From contig NZ_CP012159.1 of assembly GCF_001189295.1 (NCBI RefSeq), forward strand, positions 9,036,501-9,100,500: a stretch of 64,000 nt of DNA. The letters run 5' to 3'. Within the stretch, counting starts at the first letter, position 1, and each line of letters starts with the position of its first letter. The translations under genes were made by a program, and so were the position numbers. Under the pieces are notes generated by a model. The model made no database searches and was not told the origin of the DNA. It worked only from the letters and a program-made list of their open reading frames with translations. The DNA is from Chondromyces crocatus. GTDB taxonomy: Bacteria > Myxococcota_A > Polyangia > Polyangiales > Polyangiaceae. Of this stretch, positions 8,392 through 17,600 are shown piece by piece.

Positions 8392-9525
8392 ATGTTCCAC
8401 CGTGCATTGCAGGCGCTCGAATCCGACTCCTTCCGCACCACGCTGATCGTCTCGGTGATCGGCGGCGCCCTGATCGCGGCCTGGTCCTGCTGGCTCTTCT
8501 GCGGAAGCCTGCCGGTCTACGCCGTGAGCACCCAGGCCCGGATCGAGGTGGTCCCCGCCCCCTTCCCGGTGCAGTCCCCGGTCCGAGGACGGCTCACCGC
8601 GCTCCACGTCGACATCGGCGACGAGGTCACCGTGGGCACGCTGCTCTTCGAACTCGACAGTGTCACCGAGCAGCTGGAGCTGAAGACCGCCGAGCGCCGC
8701 CTCGCCGCCCTCCACCTCGAACTCGCCCCCCTCCGTCGCAAGGCCGGCGCCGTCGCCGACGCCGCAACCCGACAGCGCGAAGCGGCTCGGTTCAGCGGCC
8801 TCCAGGCCGAAGCACGCCTGGAGGAGGTCAAGGCCGCCGAGGGCTACCTCGAGAGCAACACCCGCAGCGTGATGGCCCTCGCGCAGCAAGGCGCCGTCGC
8901 CGAACTCGAACGCCGACGAGCCACCTCCGAACTCGAACAGGTCATCGCCTCACGCCGCTCCTCCCAGCTCGAAGTCGTCCGCAAAGGCCTGGAGACGCGC
9001 GTCGGCCACGCCGATCGACAGGCCGCCCTGGCGGAGATCGAGCACGAGATCGCCACCCGGGAGGGACTGTGCGCCGAACTCGAAGTCCGCATCGAGGCCC
9101 TTCAGCACGAGATCGCGCGCCGCACCTTCCGCGCGCCGGTCGACGGCCGCGTCGGCGACCTCGCCAGACTCCAGCTCGGCGCCTGGGTCGAGGCAGGTGA
9201 CCGCATGGCCGCCATCGTCCCCCCTGGCAGCTACCAGATCCTCGCCGAGTTCGAGCCCGACACCGCCCTCGGACGCATCCGCCCCGGCCTGCCGAGCCGC
9301 GTCCACCTCGAAGGCTTCCCCTGGACCCAGTTCGGCAGGGTCGAAGGCCACGTCGTGCGGACCAGCAGCGAGGTCCGCGACGGCCGGATCCGCGTCGCCC
9401 TCTCCATCGAGCACGTCAACCCCGTGATCCCGCTCCAGCACGGCCTCCCCGGCGTCGCCGAGATCCTCGTCGAGAGCAGCTCCCCAGCCGAGCAGATCCT
9501 GCGCGCCCTCAGCCGTTATCCGTAG
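8392..9525 (+). CDS. HlyD-family periplasmic adaptor (membrane fusion protein)
   Basis: 377 residues starting 6 bases after the stop of the ABC gene, hence co-transcribed. There is one N-terminal membrane helix (about residues 18-38), then a biotinyl-lipoyl-like half-domain (VQSPVRGRLTALHVDIGDEV), a long Ala/Glu/Arg-rich coiled coil (about 85-235), the second half-domain (FRAPVDGRVGDL) and a beta-barrel region. This layout matches adaptors that join inner-membrane ABC exporters to an outer-membrane channel in Gram-negative bacteria. No TolC-like gene is present in the window. The last 21 bases of the gene lie inside the first copy of a 55-bp tandem duplication. Confidence 0.9.
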   Translation: MFHRALQALESDSFRTTLIVSVIGGALIAAWSCWLFCGSLPVYAVSTQARIEVVPAPFPVQSPVRGRLTALHVDIGDEVTVGTLLFELDSVTEQLELKTAERRLAALHLELAPLRRKAGAVADAATRQREAARFSGLQAEARLEEVKAAEGYLESNTRSVMALAQQGAVAELERRRATSELEQVIASRRSSQLEVVRKGLETRVGHADRQAALAEIEHEIATREGLCAELEVRIEALQHEIARRTFRAPVDGRVGDLARLQLGAWVEAGDRMAAIVPPGSYQILAEFEPDTALGRIRPGLPSRVHLEGFPWTQFGRVEGHVVRTSSEVRDGRIRVALSIEHVNPVIPLQHGLPGVAEILVESSSPAEQILRALSRYP

Positions 9526-9614
9526 CGAAAGCCTGCGTCTCGTCGACGCGCTCCAGCACGCCCTCAGCCGCTCTCCGAAGCGGAGGCCTGCACCTCGTCG
9601 ACGCGCTCCAGCAC
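9505..9614. repeat. 55-bp tandem duplication bridging two convergent gene ends
   Basis: Copy A is 9505-9559 and copy B 9560-9614, directly abutting; they differ at only a handful of positions. Copy A carries the stop of the HlyD gene (plus strand), copy B the stop of the JmjC gene (minus strand). Read on the minus strand, copy A still encodes a second version of the JmjC C-terminal tail (GVLERVDETQAFATDNG against GVLERVDEVQASASESG). A short third partial repeat (GCCCTCGGCC) follows at 9615. Confidence 0.9.
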
Positions 9615-10940
9615 GCCCTCGGCCAGAAGAACCTCCAGCGCAGCGCGCGCCTCTGCCCAGGGGACCCCGGGCGCCGCGCCCGCACGGAAGGGTCGCCCAC
9701 CCAGCACTTCCTGGACGATCGGCGACAGCGACGGAGGCAGCGCAATCTCTCGATCGCCAGCGCACAGGTACACCCCGACGCCGCCTTGCGCCTCTCGGGC
9801 ATCCAGCGCGCTCAGCAGGTGCGGCGACACCGCCCGCAAGAGCGCCCCTCGCCGCACGGGCCCGGAAGGCTCTGCGGAGACCGTCGCGCTGCCCTGCGCG
9901 ATGAAACGACGCCAGACCCGTGCGAGCTGCACCTCCGAGGCATCCGTCGTCTGGAGCTTCGCCAGCAGCTCCTCCAGCCGCGCGGTGACGTACGCGGCGA
10001 CCGGCGCTGGCACCCCGCGCATCATCTCCCCCGTGGTCGTCATGCTCATCGGCACGCCCTTGATCCAGGCGTCGTTCTCCTCGAAGCACGACCAGAGCCA
10101 GCGCTCCAGGAACGCCGAGAACGACAGCGGAACGAAGTACAGCACGAGCCCCATCGACGGACTCCCCGCCAGCGTCTCGTGCCAGTGCCCCGCCGGCAGG
10201 TACAGCACATCCCCGGGCTTCAGCTCGACCTCGCGCAGCTTCCCTGCAGGCGGAGCAACGTCGGGGAAGGGCAGGTCCCCCGGCGGCGTCCCCGTCCACT
10301 CCACCTTCCCGGAAGCCTCCAGCACCGCGTTGGCCCTCGGCACCTCGATGGCGGGCTCCTCGGAGTACCGCCACACCTTCGCCCCCTCCACCTGCAGCGT
10401 CAGCACCGCTTGCGCATCGAAGTGGGTCGTCAGACCGTGCCCCGCCGGTGACACGTAGCAGCTCATCCCGACCTGCCCCACGCAGCTCAGCGCGTGCTTC
10501 GCCGCGCTCACCAGCGCCGCGAGCGCACCATCCGCCCGGTGGATGTCGTGCACGCACACACTGGCCCCAGCCGCGAGCAGCGCCTCGACCTGGTTCGGCG
10601 CGATCGGGATCTCGACGGGCCCCTCGTGCGCAGGGGGAAAGATGGCGCGAAGACTGAACCCATCCTCGCTGCCGCCGCGGCTCGCCGCGTGTCCCCGCGC
10701 GATCGCGCGCATGAACCGCCCCCTGTCGAAGAACGCCTGAACCCGCCGGCGCTTCGCTGGCCCCGCCGGCAGGTGCAGCGGCCGGCGATCCGCGTGCTCC
10801 TCGATGAAGCGAGCGATGCCGAGAGGCGAGAGCAGCTCGGCCAGCATCATCTCCTTCGGCATCGTGGATGCTGCACGAGCGACCCGGCCTCGGGTGCCCA
10901 GCGTCGACGGCGCGACACGCGATCTCTTCGTGGTGCTCAC
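9564..10940 (-). CDS. JmjC/cupin-fold Fe(II)/2-oxoglutarate oxygenase, possible peptide hydroxylase
   Basis: 458 residues from the GTG at 10940 (an ATG at 10862 is the alternative). The central part (about residues 120-280) is a JmjC/cupin-4 double-stranded beta helix with an HxD metal pair, His173 and Asp175 in TTHFDAQAV, and a distal His in LPAGHWHE (252 or 254). The phrase VELKPGDVLYLPAGHWHE is typical of ROX/YcfD-like ribosomal oxygenases and of RiPP-associated hydroxylases. Chemistry would be 2-oxoglutarate-dependent hydroxylation of a side chain on a protein or peptide. The gene points toward the exporter operon. Membership of the RiPP locus is inferred from proximity; a stand-alone ribosomal-protein hydroxylase is the main alternative. 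Confidence 0.82.
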   Translation of the reverse strand: MSTTKRSRVAPSTLGTRGRVARAASTMPKEMMLAELLSPLGIARFIEEHADRRPLHLPAGPAKRRRVQAFFDRGRFMRAIARGHAASRGGSEDGFSLRAIFPPAHEGPVEIPIAPNQVEALLAAGASVCVHDIHRADGALAALVSAAKHALSCVGQVGMSCYVSPAGHGLTTHFDAQAVLTLQVEGAKVWRYSEEPAIEVPRANAVLEASGKVEWTGTPPGDLPFPDVAPPAGKLREVELKPGDVLYLPAGHWHETLAGSPSMGLVLYFVPLSFSAFLERWLWSCFEENDAWIKGVPMSMTTTGEMMRGVPAPVAAYVTARLEELLAKLQTTDASEVQLARVWRRFIAQGSATVSAEPSGPVRRGALLRAVSPHLLSALDAREAQGGVGVYLCAGDREIALPPSLSPIVQEVLGGRPFRAGAAPGVPWAEARAALEVLLAEGVLERVDEVQASASESG

Positions 10941-11224
10941 GGGCTCTGCTGACCTCGACTACGGCGCAGCATAAGGTCGACCCTTGCGCCTTCGCACCCT
11001 CCGCCAGGCAGCAGCCATACCGACCTCGCGCCGTCATGACGGCATCGCGCCTTGATCACCCTGCGCCTCGATCCACAGCGCGTGATGCTGCACAGCATTC
11101 CACCGAGACATCGACTCTTCCAATGCAGCCGGACCTCAAACGATTCGTCGGTGCGATTCCCCTCGAATGAAGCGTGCTTCTCGGTACACGGCACACAAAC
11201 ACGCGCGCTAACGTGCCGCGCACC
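10941..11224. other. intergenic region, no supported gene
   Basis: A divergent gap between the oxygenase and the lipoprotein gene. Short frames cross it on both strands, but their third codon positions lack the strong GC bias of the flanking genes. The A/T content is modestly raised near 11140-11200, consistent with promoter sequence for either flank; no boxes are assigned. Confidence 0.5.
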
Positions 11225-12802
11225 ATGAGGTCGCTGGCGAACCCCTTCTTCTCTTGCCTCCTGCTCATCTCCACGGCGTGCACCACGACGGCATGCGACT
11301 CCACCGCGACGGGCGACGGTGGCCTGGGAGGAGCGACCACGACGAGCAGTGATGGCGGCTCCGATGCGAGCGGAGGTGGCCAGGGCATCGGAGGCAGCCA
11401 GCTCACGGGCGGCGGACAGGGCGGCGACACGGGTGGCGACGGCAACACAGGCGGCACGGGCGGCGCGGGCGGCGACGGCACTTCCACCGCGGCATCAGGC
11501 GCTGGTGGCAGCGGACAGGGCGGCGCGGGCGGCATCGGCGCCTCCGCTTCGGCTTCGGGCTCAGGGGGCAGTGGACAGGGCGGCGCGGGCGGCATCGGCA
11601 CCTCCGCTTCGGCGTCGGGCGCTGGTGGCAGCGGACAGGGCGGCGCGGGCGGCATCGGCACCTCCGCTTCGGCATCAGGCGCTGGTGGCAGCGGACAAGG
11701 CGGCGCGGGCGGCATTGGCACCTCCGCTTCGGCATCAGGCGCTGGTGGCAGTGGACAGGGCGGCGCGGGCGGCATCGGCACCTCCGTCGCAGCGTCGGGC
11801 GCTGGCGGCGCTGGCGGCAGTGGACAGGGCGGCGCTGGCGGCATCGGCACCTCCGTCGCAGCGTCGGGCGCTGGCGGCGCTGGCGGCAGTGGACAGGGCG
11901 GCGCGGGCGGCATGGGTGGAGGTAGCGGCACGGGCGGGAGCAGCGGCTTCCCCAGCGGCACCGCCTTCGCCGTCCACGGGGCGGTCGGAGACGACTTCAC
12001 GAGGTTCGGCACCTTCGACGCCGCCACGTACGGCTTCTCGCTCGTCGCCGAGCTGCCCGGCATCGTCTCGCCCGGCAGCGAGGACGTCCTCGATCCAGAC
12101 GCGCGCACGCTATCGTTCACGGCTGCGTTGAGCCACGCGTCGCCGGGAGACCGGAGTTACGTGACGATCGACATCGACACCGGCGACGTCCTCGCCACGC
12201 CTCCGTTCGCCGACGGCTTCAACTACCCGCTGCACGACCCCGTGACGGGGAACATCGTCGCGATCCGCTGGGATCATGCTGCCATGATGGAGGAGTTCGG
12301 GATCGTCGACGTCATGACGGCGACCTTCACACCCATCTCCACCCTGCCCGGCATCCTGTGGATCAGCGGCCCTGCGGTGCTCGATCCGATCGCGCGCACC
12401 TACTCCTTCTGGTCGAGTTCGAACCACGTGACCGTCGACATCGACACCGGCGACATGCTCACCGTCACGCCTGTCCCCCAGATGTTCATCAACTCCCACT
12501 ACGACCCGGTGACGGGCGAGGTGTTCGCCCTTCGCTTCGACGCCGATGCCGGGATGACGCAGCTCGGAACCGTCGACGTCATGACGGCGACCTTCACCCC
12601 CTTCGCCGATCTGGTGGACGTGGCGTCGGTCGCCACCTTCGCGCTCCTGAACCCCGTCGCGCGCACGTACTCCTTCGGCCGCGGCGCCACCGCTGGCGAG
12701 CCGCCTGGCACCAGGTACATGAGCGTCGACATCGACACCGGCCTCGTGGTCTCCACCGCGCCGATCACGGACTGGTACACCAGCGTCCTCGCCCTCCCCT
12801 GA
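11225..12802 (+). CDS. Gly-rich repeat lipoprotein with three-unit C-terminal domain
   Basis: 525 residues from the ATG at 11225 (MRSLANPFF); the frame extends 17 codons upstream but this start gives a proper lipoprotein signal, a hydrophobic stretch ending LLLISTAC or TTTAC. After Asp/Ser-rich residues comes a long Gly/Ser/Ala linker (about residues 40-245) made of 20- and 23-residue units such as GAGGSGQGGAGGIG. The C-terminal 280 residues contain three related modules, each with a strand pattern VDVMTATFTP, ARTYSF, VDIDTGD and DPVTG..ALRFD, suggesting a repeat beta-sheet or partial propeller. Probably an envelope-anchored surface protein with a flexible stalk; function unknown. Similar Gly-rich stalks are common in large myxobacterial genomes. 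Confidence 0.85.
   Translation: MRSLANPFFSCLLLISTACTTTACDSTATGDGGLGGATTTSSDGGSDASGGGQGIGGSQLTGGGQGGDTGGDGNTGGTGGAGGDGTSTAASGAGGSGQGGAGGIGASASASGSGGSGQGGAGGIGTSASASGAGGSGQGGAGGIGTSASASGAGGSGQGGAGGIGTSASASGAGGSGQGGAGGIGTSVAASGAGGAGGSGQGGAGGIGTSVAASGAGGAGGSGQGGAGGMGGGSGTGGSSGFPSGTAFAVHGAVGDDFTRFGTFDAATYGFSLVAELPGIVSPGSEDVLDPDARTLSFTAALSHASPGDRSYVTIDIDTGDVLATPPFADGFNYPLHDPVTGNIVAIRWDHAAMMEEFGIVDVMTATFTPISTLPGILWISGPAVLDPIARTYSFWSSSNHVTVDIDTGDMLTVTPVPQMFINSHYDPVTGEVFALRFDADAGMTQLGTVDVMTATFTPFADLVDVASVATFALLNPVARTYSFGRGATAGEPPGTRYMSVDIDTGLVVSTAPITDWYTSVLALP
11498..11935 (+). repeat. 60/69-bp coding tandem repeats (Gly-rich stalk)
   Basis: Five 60-bp units start at 11498, 11558, 11618, 11678 and 11738, each encoding a 20-residue GxGGSGQGGAGGIGxSxxAS unit. 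Two longer units with an added GAG triplet (23 residues) follow from 11798 and 11867. Neighbouring units are nearly identical in DNA sequence, so copy number probably varies between strains. Confidence 0.92.
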
Positions 12803-13158
12803 AGCGCCGGCCCGCTCCCGGGGCGGCCCCCTCGCCCTCGCTCACACGCCGTACTCCGGCAGCCGCAAGGACTGGTGGTGGCCGAGTTTGCCTATGAACC
12901 TGTTGAGCCCAGCGTAGGGCTCACACGGGCAACATCAGTGGCCGTCTGAACAAGCTAGGAGGACATGGCAGACAGGGGTCGGCTGCCAGCACCGCCTGCG
13001 AAGTAGGGGAAGCCCGCCTTGTGAAGCCCGGCGCAAGGAAGACCGACGAAGGGGGCCGAGGGCAAACTGTGCGCAACGAAGCGGTTGACGGACGCACTGT
13101 AGTAGCGTTCCTTAAGACACTGCACTCAACCGCATAACATCAGAAGAGAGAGAGGCGC
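12803..13158. other. intergenic stretch with no recognised gene
   Basis: 356 bases between the lipoprotein and the orphan gene at 13159. Composition changes from GC-rich coding-like DNA to mixed sequence around 12890 and becomes clearly less GC-rich after about 13080. No long frame with the local codon bias crosses it. The stretch around 13000-13070 contains several GAAG/CGAAGG motifs reminiscent of structured RNA or mobile-element ends, but I cannot match it to a known family. Confidence 0.4.
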
Positions 13159-13761
13159 ATGAAATACTGGTCTTTAGGCACAACGGGGATTCGTCGACCG
13201 GACAACACATATTGCGTGTGCGCAATCAACGAACAGAAAGAAATCGCTCACGAAGCAATCGGTGCGCAAAACAATGTTCCTGCCGGCAGAGTATTAATCG
13301 CGGATCGTGGAAACTGGGGCATAACCAACATTGACGAACCTCGGATGTTCTTGTCGATCGTCTCCAAGGTCGCCGAGTCATGGACACCCAGATGGGACCC
13401 ACAGAGCAGAACCTGGTCATCTGCAGAAATATTTGATGGATCCATATCGTGGTCCGACGATGCGACCCCGAAGCGGCCGGCATGCGCCCGATCTGTGTAC
13501 GATAAGATGGATCACGATCATCCTAGAACGCGAGTTCTGCGCCTGAATTTTGATATGGTGCTAGTTGAGAGAAAAGATGATGGCTACGATTTTCGGCCGG
13601 CAAAACCGCACGATGGAGAGTGGTTGATAAAGTATAATGGAATAGCGCCTCCGCCTGCAGACCTCCCCTCTGGATCCATGGTGGCGGCCTTTCTCTCTCC
13701 TCATAGGTACGATCGGGGTTATGCCTATATGAAGTTCGGGAGCATTCTCTGGACTGGATAA
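13159..13761 (+). CDS. orphan hypothetical protein, lower GC than neighbours
   Basis: 200 residues from an ATG preceded by a purine-rich AGAAGAGAGAGAGG tract that can serve as a ribosome binding site. I recognise no family. The protein is soluble, with aromatic and charged residues and no signal peptide or membrane helix; features include an early GTTGIRRPDN and a late LRLNFDMVLVERKDDGYDF segment suggestive of a beta-rich fold. Codon use differs visibly from the surroundings (many A/T-ending codons such as AAA, ATA, GAT), unlike every other gene here. It lies between a featureless stretch and a decayed transposase, so acquisition by horizontal transfer is the natural inference. It may be a small effector or immunity protein, but nothing in the sequence proves that. 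Confidence 0.7.
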   Translation: MKYWSLGTTGIRRPDNTYCVCAINEQKEIAHEAIGAQNNVPAGRVLIADRGNWGITNIDEPRMFLSIVSKVAESWTPRWDPQSRTWSSAEIFDGSISWSDDATPKRPACARSVYDKMDHDHPRTRVLRLNFDMVLVERKDDGYDFRPAKPHDGEWLIKYNGIAPPPADLPSGSMVAAFLSPHRYDRGYAYMKFGSILWTG

Positions 13762-13836
13762 GGTGCCTGATAAAATTTAGGCCCTGTCTTCGCTCGCCAA
13801 GCGATGGCTAAGCCTGTCGTAACTGACAGCCTGTAG

Positions 13837-14200
13837 GAACGCACTCAGACGCTACTCCCAAAACACAGGCCAAAGCCGCATAAAGGCAGACCAGTCGTGG
13901 AGGACCGCACCGCCCTTGCGGGCATCCTTCTCGTCTTGAAGCCAGAGCGCCATCGGCAGAAGCTTCTGCAAGAGATGGGGCTGTGGTCGTGGGATGAGGA
14001 GCTGGCGACGCTTGCGGGACTGGTGGAACCGGAGGGCTGGGCGCAGCTTCACCACTGCCTGCTTGATGATTTCGGCCAAGCCAACGTCATCGACTGTCAG
14101 CGAGCCTCGCTCGATTCTGCCGGCGTGAAAACCAAAGGGGGATGAGCAGACGAGCCCGAACCCTACGGACCGAGACAAACTCGGCATGGCACCTGCTCCC
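13837..14200 (+). pseudogene. decayed IS5-family (DDE) transposase remnant
   Basis: Fragments in several frames match the order of an IS5-type transposase. First comes LLPKHRPKPHKGRPVVEDR then TALAGILLVLK; next, in a shifted frame near 13980-14030, GCGRGMRSWRRLRDWW; then back in the first frame RASLDSAGVKTKGG; then shifted again TSPNPTDRDKLG (about 14148-14183). At least three frameshifts are needed to join them, there is no intact start, and the second half with the catalytic Asp/Glu is not recognisable. The element is dead. It lies just beyond the 3' end of the NRPS operon, so insertion and decay could have removed or separated downstream biosynthetic genes. Confidence 0.75.
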
Positions 14201-14603
14201 TGCAACCGTGCCCACGCCCACGACCCCGCCGGCCGCTACTCCCGTCGTCCCCCCAGACGCGCGACGCCCGCGCCCGCGTTCACGCAGCCACCGCGGCCAA
14301 GCCCGCGAGTCTCAAGTCCAGCATTCCTGTCCAGCTATCCCTCTTATCTGAGGGGAGCCGCTCAAAATCGGCCAATGAGGAGAAGGTGGCCGAAGTAGAC
14401 CACTACCTGAGCACTGCGAGACGCGCTTCATCTTCTCGCCGGAAATATACCGAGACGCGCGCATTATCCGCATGCTCTGGTTACGCAACCAGATCGACCA
14501 CGCGACCGCAGGCAGGAGGAAGCTCATCCCAGAGCTAGCGATCTCCTAGTTCTGCGCACGGCGAGATACTATTGCCATTAGCGAACGAACCGCGCGACGC
14601 CGC
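14201..14603. other. degenerate intergenic DNA after the IS remnant
   Basis: No intact gene. A frame near 14415-14550 reads ETRFIFSPEIYRDARIIRM and continues to RRKLIPELAIS followed by a stop, which looks like the tail of a real protein but has no start; its family is unknown to me. The remaining sequence is of mixed composition and probably continues the decayed insertion. Confidence 0.4.
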
Positions 14604-17600
14604 TCAGGACTCGCAGACGACTCCGGAGGCCTCTCCTTGCATCGCCCCGGCGTGACCGCTCAGGGACCGCAACCTCACCACCATCTCCTGCGCGAGCCCC
14701 TCGACCGTCGCGCGATGGTGCATCTTCGCGCTGTACGTCCAGCTGATCTGCAGCCGCCCCTCCATGACCACCCCGTGCACGTTGAAGAGGTAGTGCGCCC
14801 GGTCGGTCGTCGGGCTGTAGAACGAAGGCCTCTCTTCTCGAGCGAAGCGAAAGGCCCGGTCGGCCTTCAGCATCGGATCGTACTGACCGAAGTAGGTGAA
14901 CGTCACCTCGGCCCTCGGGAGCGCGCGCAGCGCCTCGCGGACGGCGGCGTCATCGTGCAGGTACCGCAAGATCTCGAAGCCGGCCCCTTGCCCGGGGACG
15001 CCCTGTCGCTGTGCCTTCACACGCTGCAAGGCCACCTCGGGCCGCTCGTCGTCGGGCAGCGTCAAGAGGACGGGGTACTCGGAGACGAACCACCCCACCG
15101 TGCGCGAGAGGTCGACCCCTTCGGGCAACGCCTCTCGCCCGTGGGTGGCCAGCTCCACGAGCCGTGAACGCTCCCCGGTCCACCCGGCGATGGCCTGCAC
15201 GAGCGCCGTCAGCAGGGCATCCTCGATCGGCGCGCCCAGGGTGGAGGGCAGCTCCGTGAGCAGCGCCCGCGTCTCGTCCTCGGTCAGCGTCACGAGCACG
15301 CGCCCGAGGTGCGCGAACGTGTTGCAGCCGGGCGAAGGCGGGACATCCAGGGGGAGCGGAGCGACCTGCGCCTCGCCGAGGGTGAGCCAGGTGGGCAGCT
15401 CCGCAGCGAGGGTCTCGGACTGCGCGTGCTGCTTCAACCGCTCCGCCCAGGCCCTGTACGACGTCGTCTTGCGCGGGAGCGCGATGGGCTCGCCGCGGCG
15501 GAGCTGCTGGTAGCTTTCGAGCAGATCGTCGAGCAAGACCCACCACGACACGATGTCCATCACCAGGTGGTGGACGACGACGATCAGCCGCCCCGGCGTG
15601 CCCTCGCCGAGCTGGACGAACGCCACCCGCACCACGGGCCCCTTCGCCAGGTCCAGGCTCCCCAGCAGCGCCAGATCCGCCTCCCGCAGCGCAGCCGGCT
15701 GCTCCGCCGCAGGAAGGTGAGCCAGATCGACGACGCTGAACGGCGTCTCCGAGGCATCCACATCGGCGTAGCGCGACTGCCAGACGCCATCCCGACGCTC
15801 GAAGCGCAGGCGCAGCGCATCGTGCTGCACGAGAAGCGTTTGCACCGCCTCCCGCAGGAGCGCTGGCTGCACGTCCGGCGGGGTCTCCAGCATCATCGAG
15901 AGGTCGAAGAACTCGGGGTGTACTTGCTCCACCGAGAAGAAGGCGTGCTGCACCGGGGTCAGCGGCACCTCGCCCGTGAGCACCCCCTGCTCCGCCTCGA
16001 TGCCTCGCGCCGAGCCGACCGCCGCCGCCAGCTCGGCGATGGTCTGGAACTGGAAGATCTGCTTCGGCGTCAGCGCGATGCCCTCGCGGTTGGCGCGGGT
16101 CACCGCCTGGATGCTGAGGATCGAGTCCCCGCCGAGCGCGAAGAAATTGTCGTCCACGCTCACCTCGGAGGCACCGAGCAGCTCGGCCCAGATGGCCGCA
16201 AGGCGCGCCTCCGTCGGGGTCCGTGGCGCGACGACGGTGCGGCCCTGATCGCGCTGGGACACGTCGCCGGGCGCGGGGAGTGCGCGGAAGTCGACCTTGC
16301 CGTTGCGGGTCAGCGGCAGCCTGTCCAGCACGACGAAGGCGCTCGGCAGCATGTACGCCGGCAGCGTCCGCGCCAGGAAGTCACGCAGCGCGGAGATCGC
16401 CGGCGCGGGCTGCGTGGTCACCACGTACGCCACGATCCGCTTGTGACCGGCGCCCTCCGGGCTCCCCGCCGTGCCCCGCGCCCGGCTCGCCTCCTCCCGC
16501 GTCGTGACCACCACCTGCGTGACCTGGGGATGCTGGCAGAGCGCGCTCTCGATCTCCCCCAGCTCCACCCGGAAGCCGCGCACCTTCACCTGGGCGTCGG
16601 CCCGCCCCAGGAACTCCAGGTTGCCGTCGGGCAAGGCGCGCACGAGATCCCCCGTCCTGTAAAGGCGTGCTCCTGGCGTCGACGAGAACGGATCGGGGAT
16701 GAACTTCTCCGCGGTCAGCGCCGGGCGGCGCAGGTAGCCGCGCGCCACCTGCACGCCACCGAGGTGCAGCTCCCCGGCGACACCGACCGGCACGGGCAGC
16801 AGCGCCCGATCCAGCACGTAGGCCTGCGTGTTCGACAGCGGGACGCCGATCGGCATCTGTCCACGCCCCACCTGCTCTTCGGAGAGCGAGGCAAGCTCGC
16901 AAGCCGTGGCGATGACGGTCGTCTCCGTCGGACCGTAGCCGTTCACCAGCCGGGTCTCGCCGCCGCCGAAGCCGCGCCACTGACGGACGCGCTCGGGCAA
17001 GAGCGCCTCCCCTCCCACGAGCGCGAAGCGCAACGACGCAGGCAGCGTCGATCCCCTGCGCTCGATCTCGTCACACACCAGGTGCCAGTACGCCGTGGGC
17101 AAGCACCACGCCGTCACCCCCCACGCGATCGAGCGGTCGACGAAGCGCTTCACCGACCGCCGCATCTCCTCGTCCCCGAGGAACACCACTCCACCAGCGC
17201 CGAGGTACGGGTAGATCTCCTCGGCGGAGCCGTCGAAATTGATCGACGCGAGCTGCACCACCCTGTCCTTCGGCCCGAGATCGAAGGTGGCGATGTCGAA
17301 CTGGACGAGGTTCCACAGCGAGCGGTGCTCGGTCATCACCCCCTTCGGCTTCCCCGTCGAGCCGGACGTGTAGATGATGTACACGAGGTCCTCGGGCTGC
17401 GCCGCGCAAGGCGGGTTCAGCGCGCTGCACTGCGCGATCACCCCCTCAGGATCGTCCAGGTAGACGGCCTTCACCGGGTGAGGCGCGACCACTGCCGACA
17501 GGGCGCTCTGCGTGACGACGACGCGGAGCTGCGCGTCCTCGATCATGTACGTCAGCCGCTCGGCCGGGTAGCCAGGGTCGAGCGGGACGTAGGCCCCGCC

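Noticed and set aside
10937-11194. 85-codon minus-strand frame just upstream of the JmjC gene, Cys/Arg-rich with a Gly-Gly-Gly stretch, its stop overlapping the JmjC GTG; considered as the missing RiPP precursor.
   Set aside because: Third codon positions lack the strong GC bias of all neighbouring genes, the start is a GTG without a ribosome binding site, and the leader does not resemble a known family. Worth rechecking only if no precursor is found to the left.
12890-13080. Possible group II intron or structured RNA.
   Set aside because: Some phrases resemble mobile-intron flanks, but I could not find domain V/VI or a reverse transcriptase, so no claim is made.
14142-14398. Two short plus-strand frames (69 and 70 codons) after the transposase fragment.
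   Set aside because: Their beginnings are frameshifted continuation of the IS5 remnant (DRDKLG) and the rest is Pro/Arg-rich noise.
14312-14527. 71-codon minus-strand frame.
   Set aside because: No bias, no homology that I recognise, antisense to a more protein-like fragment.
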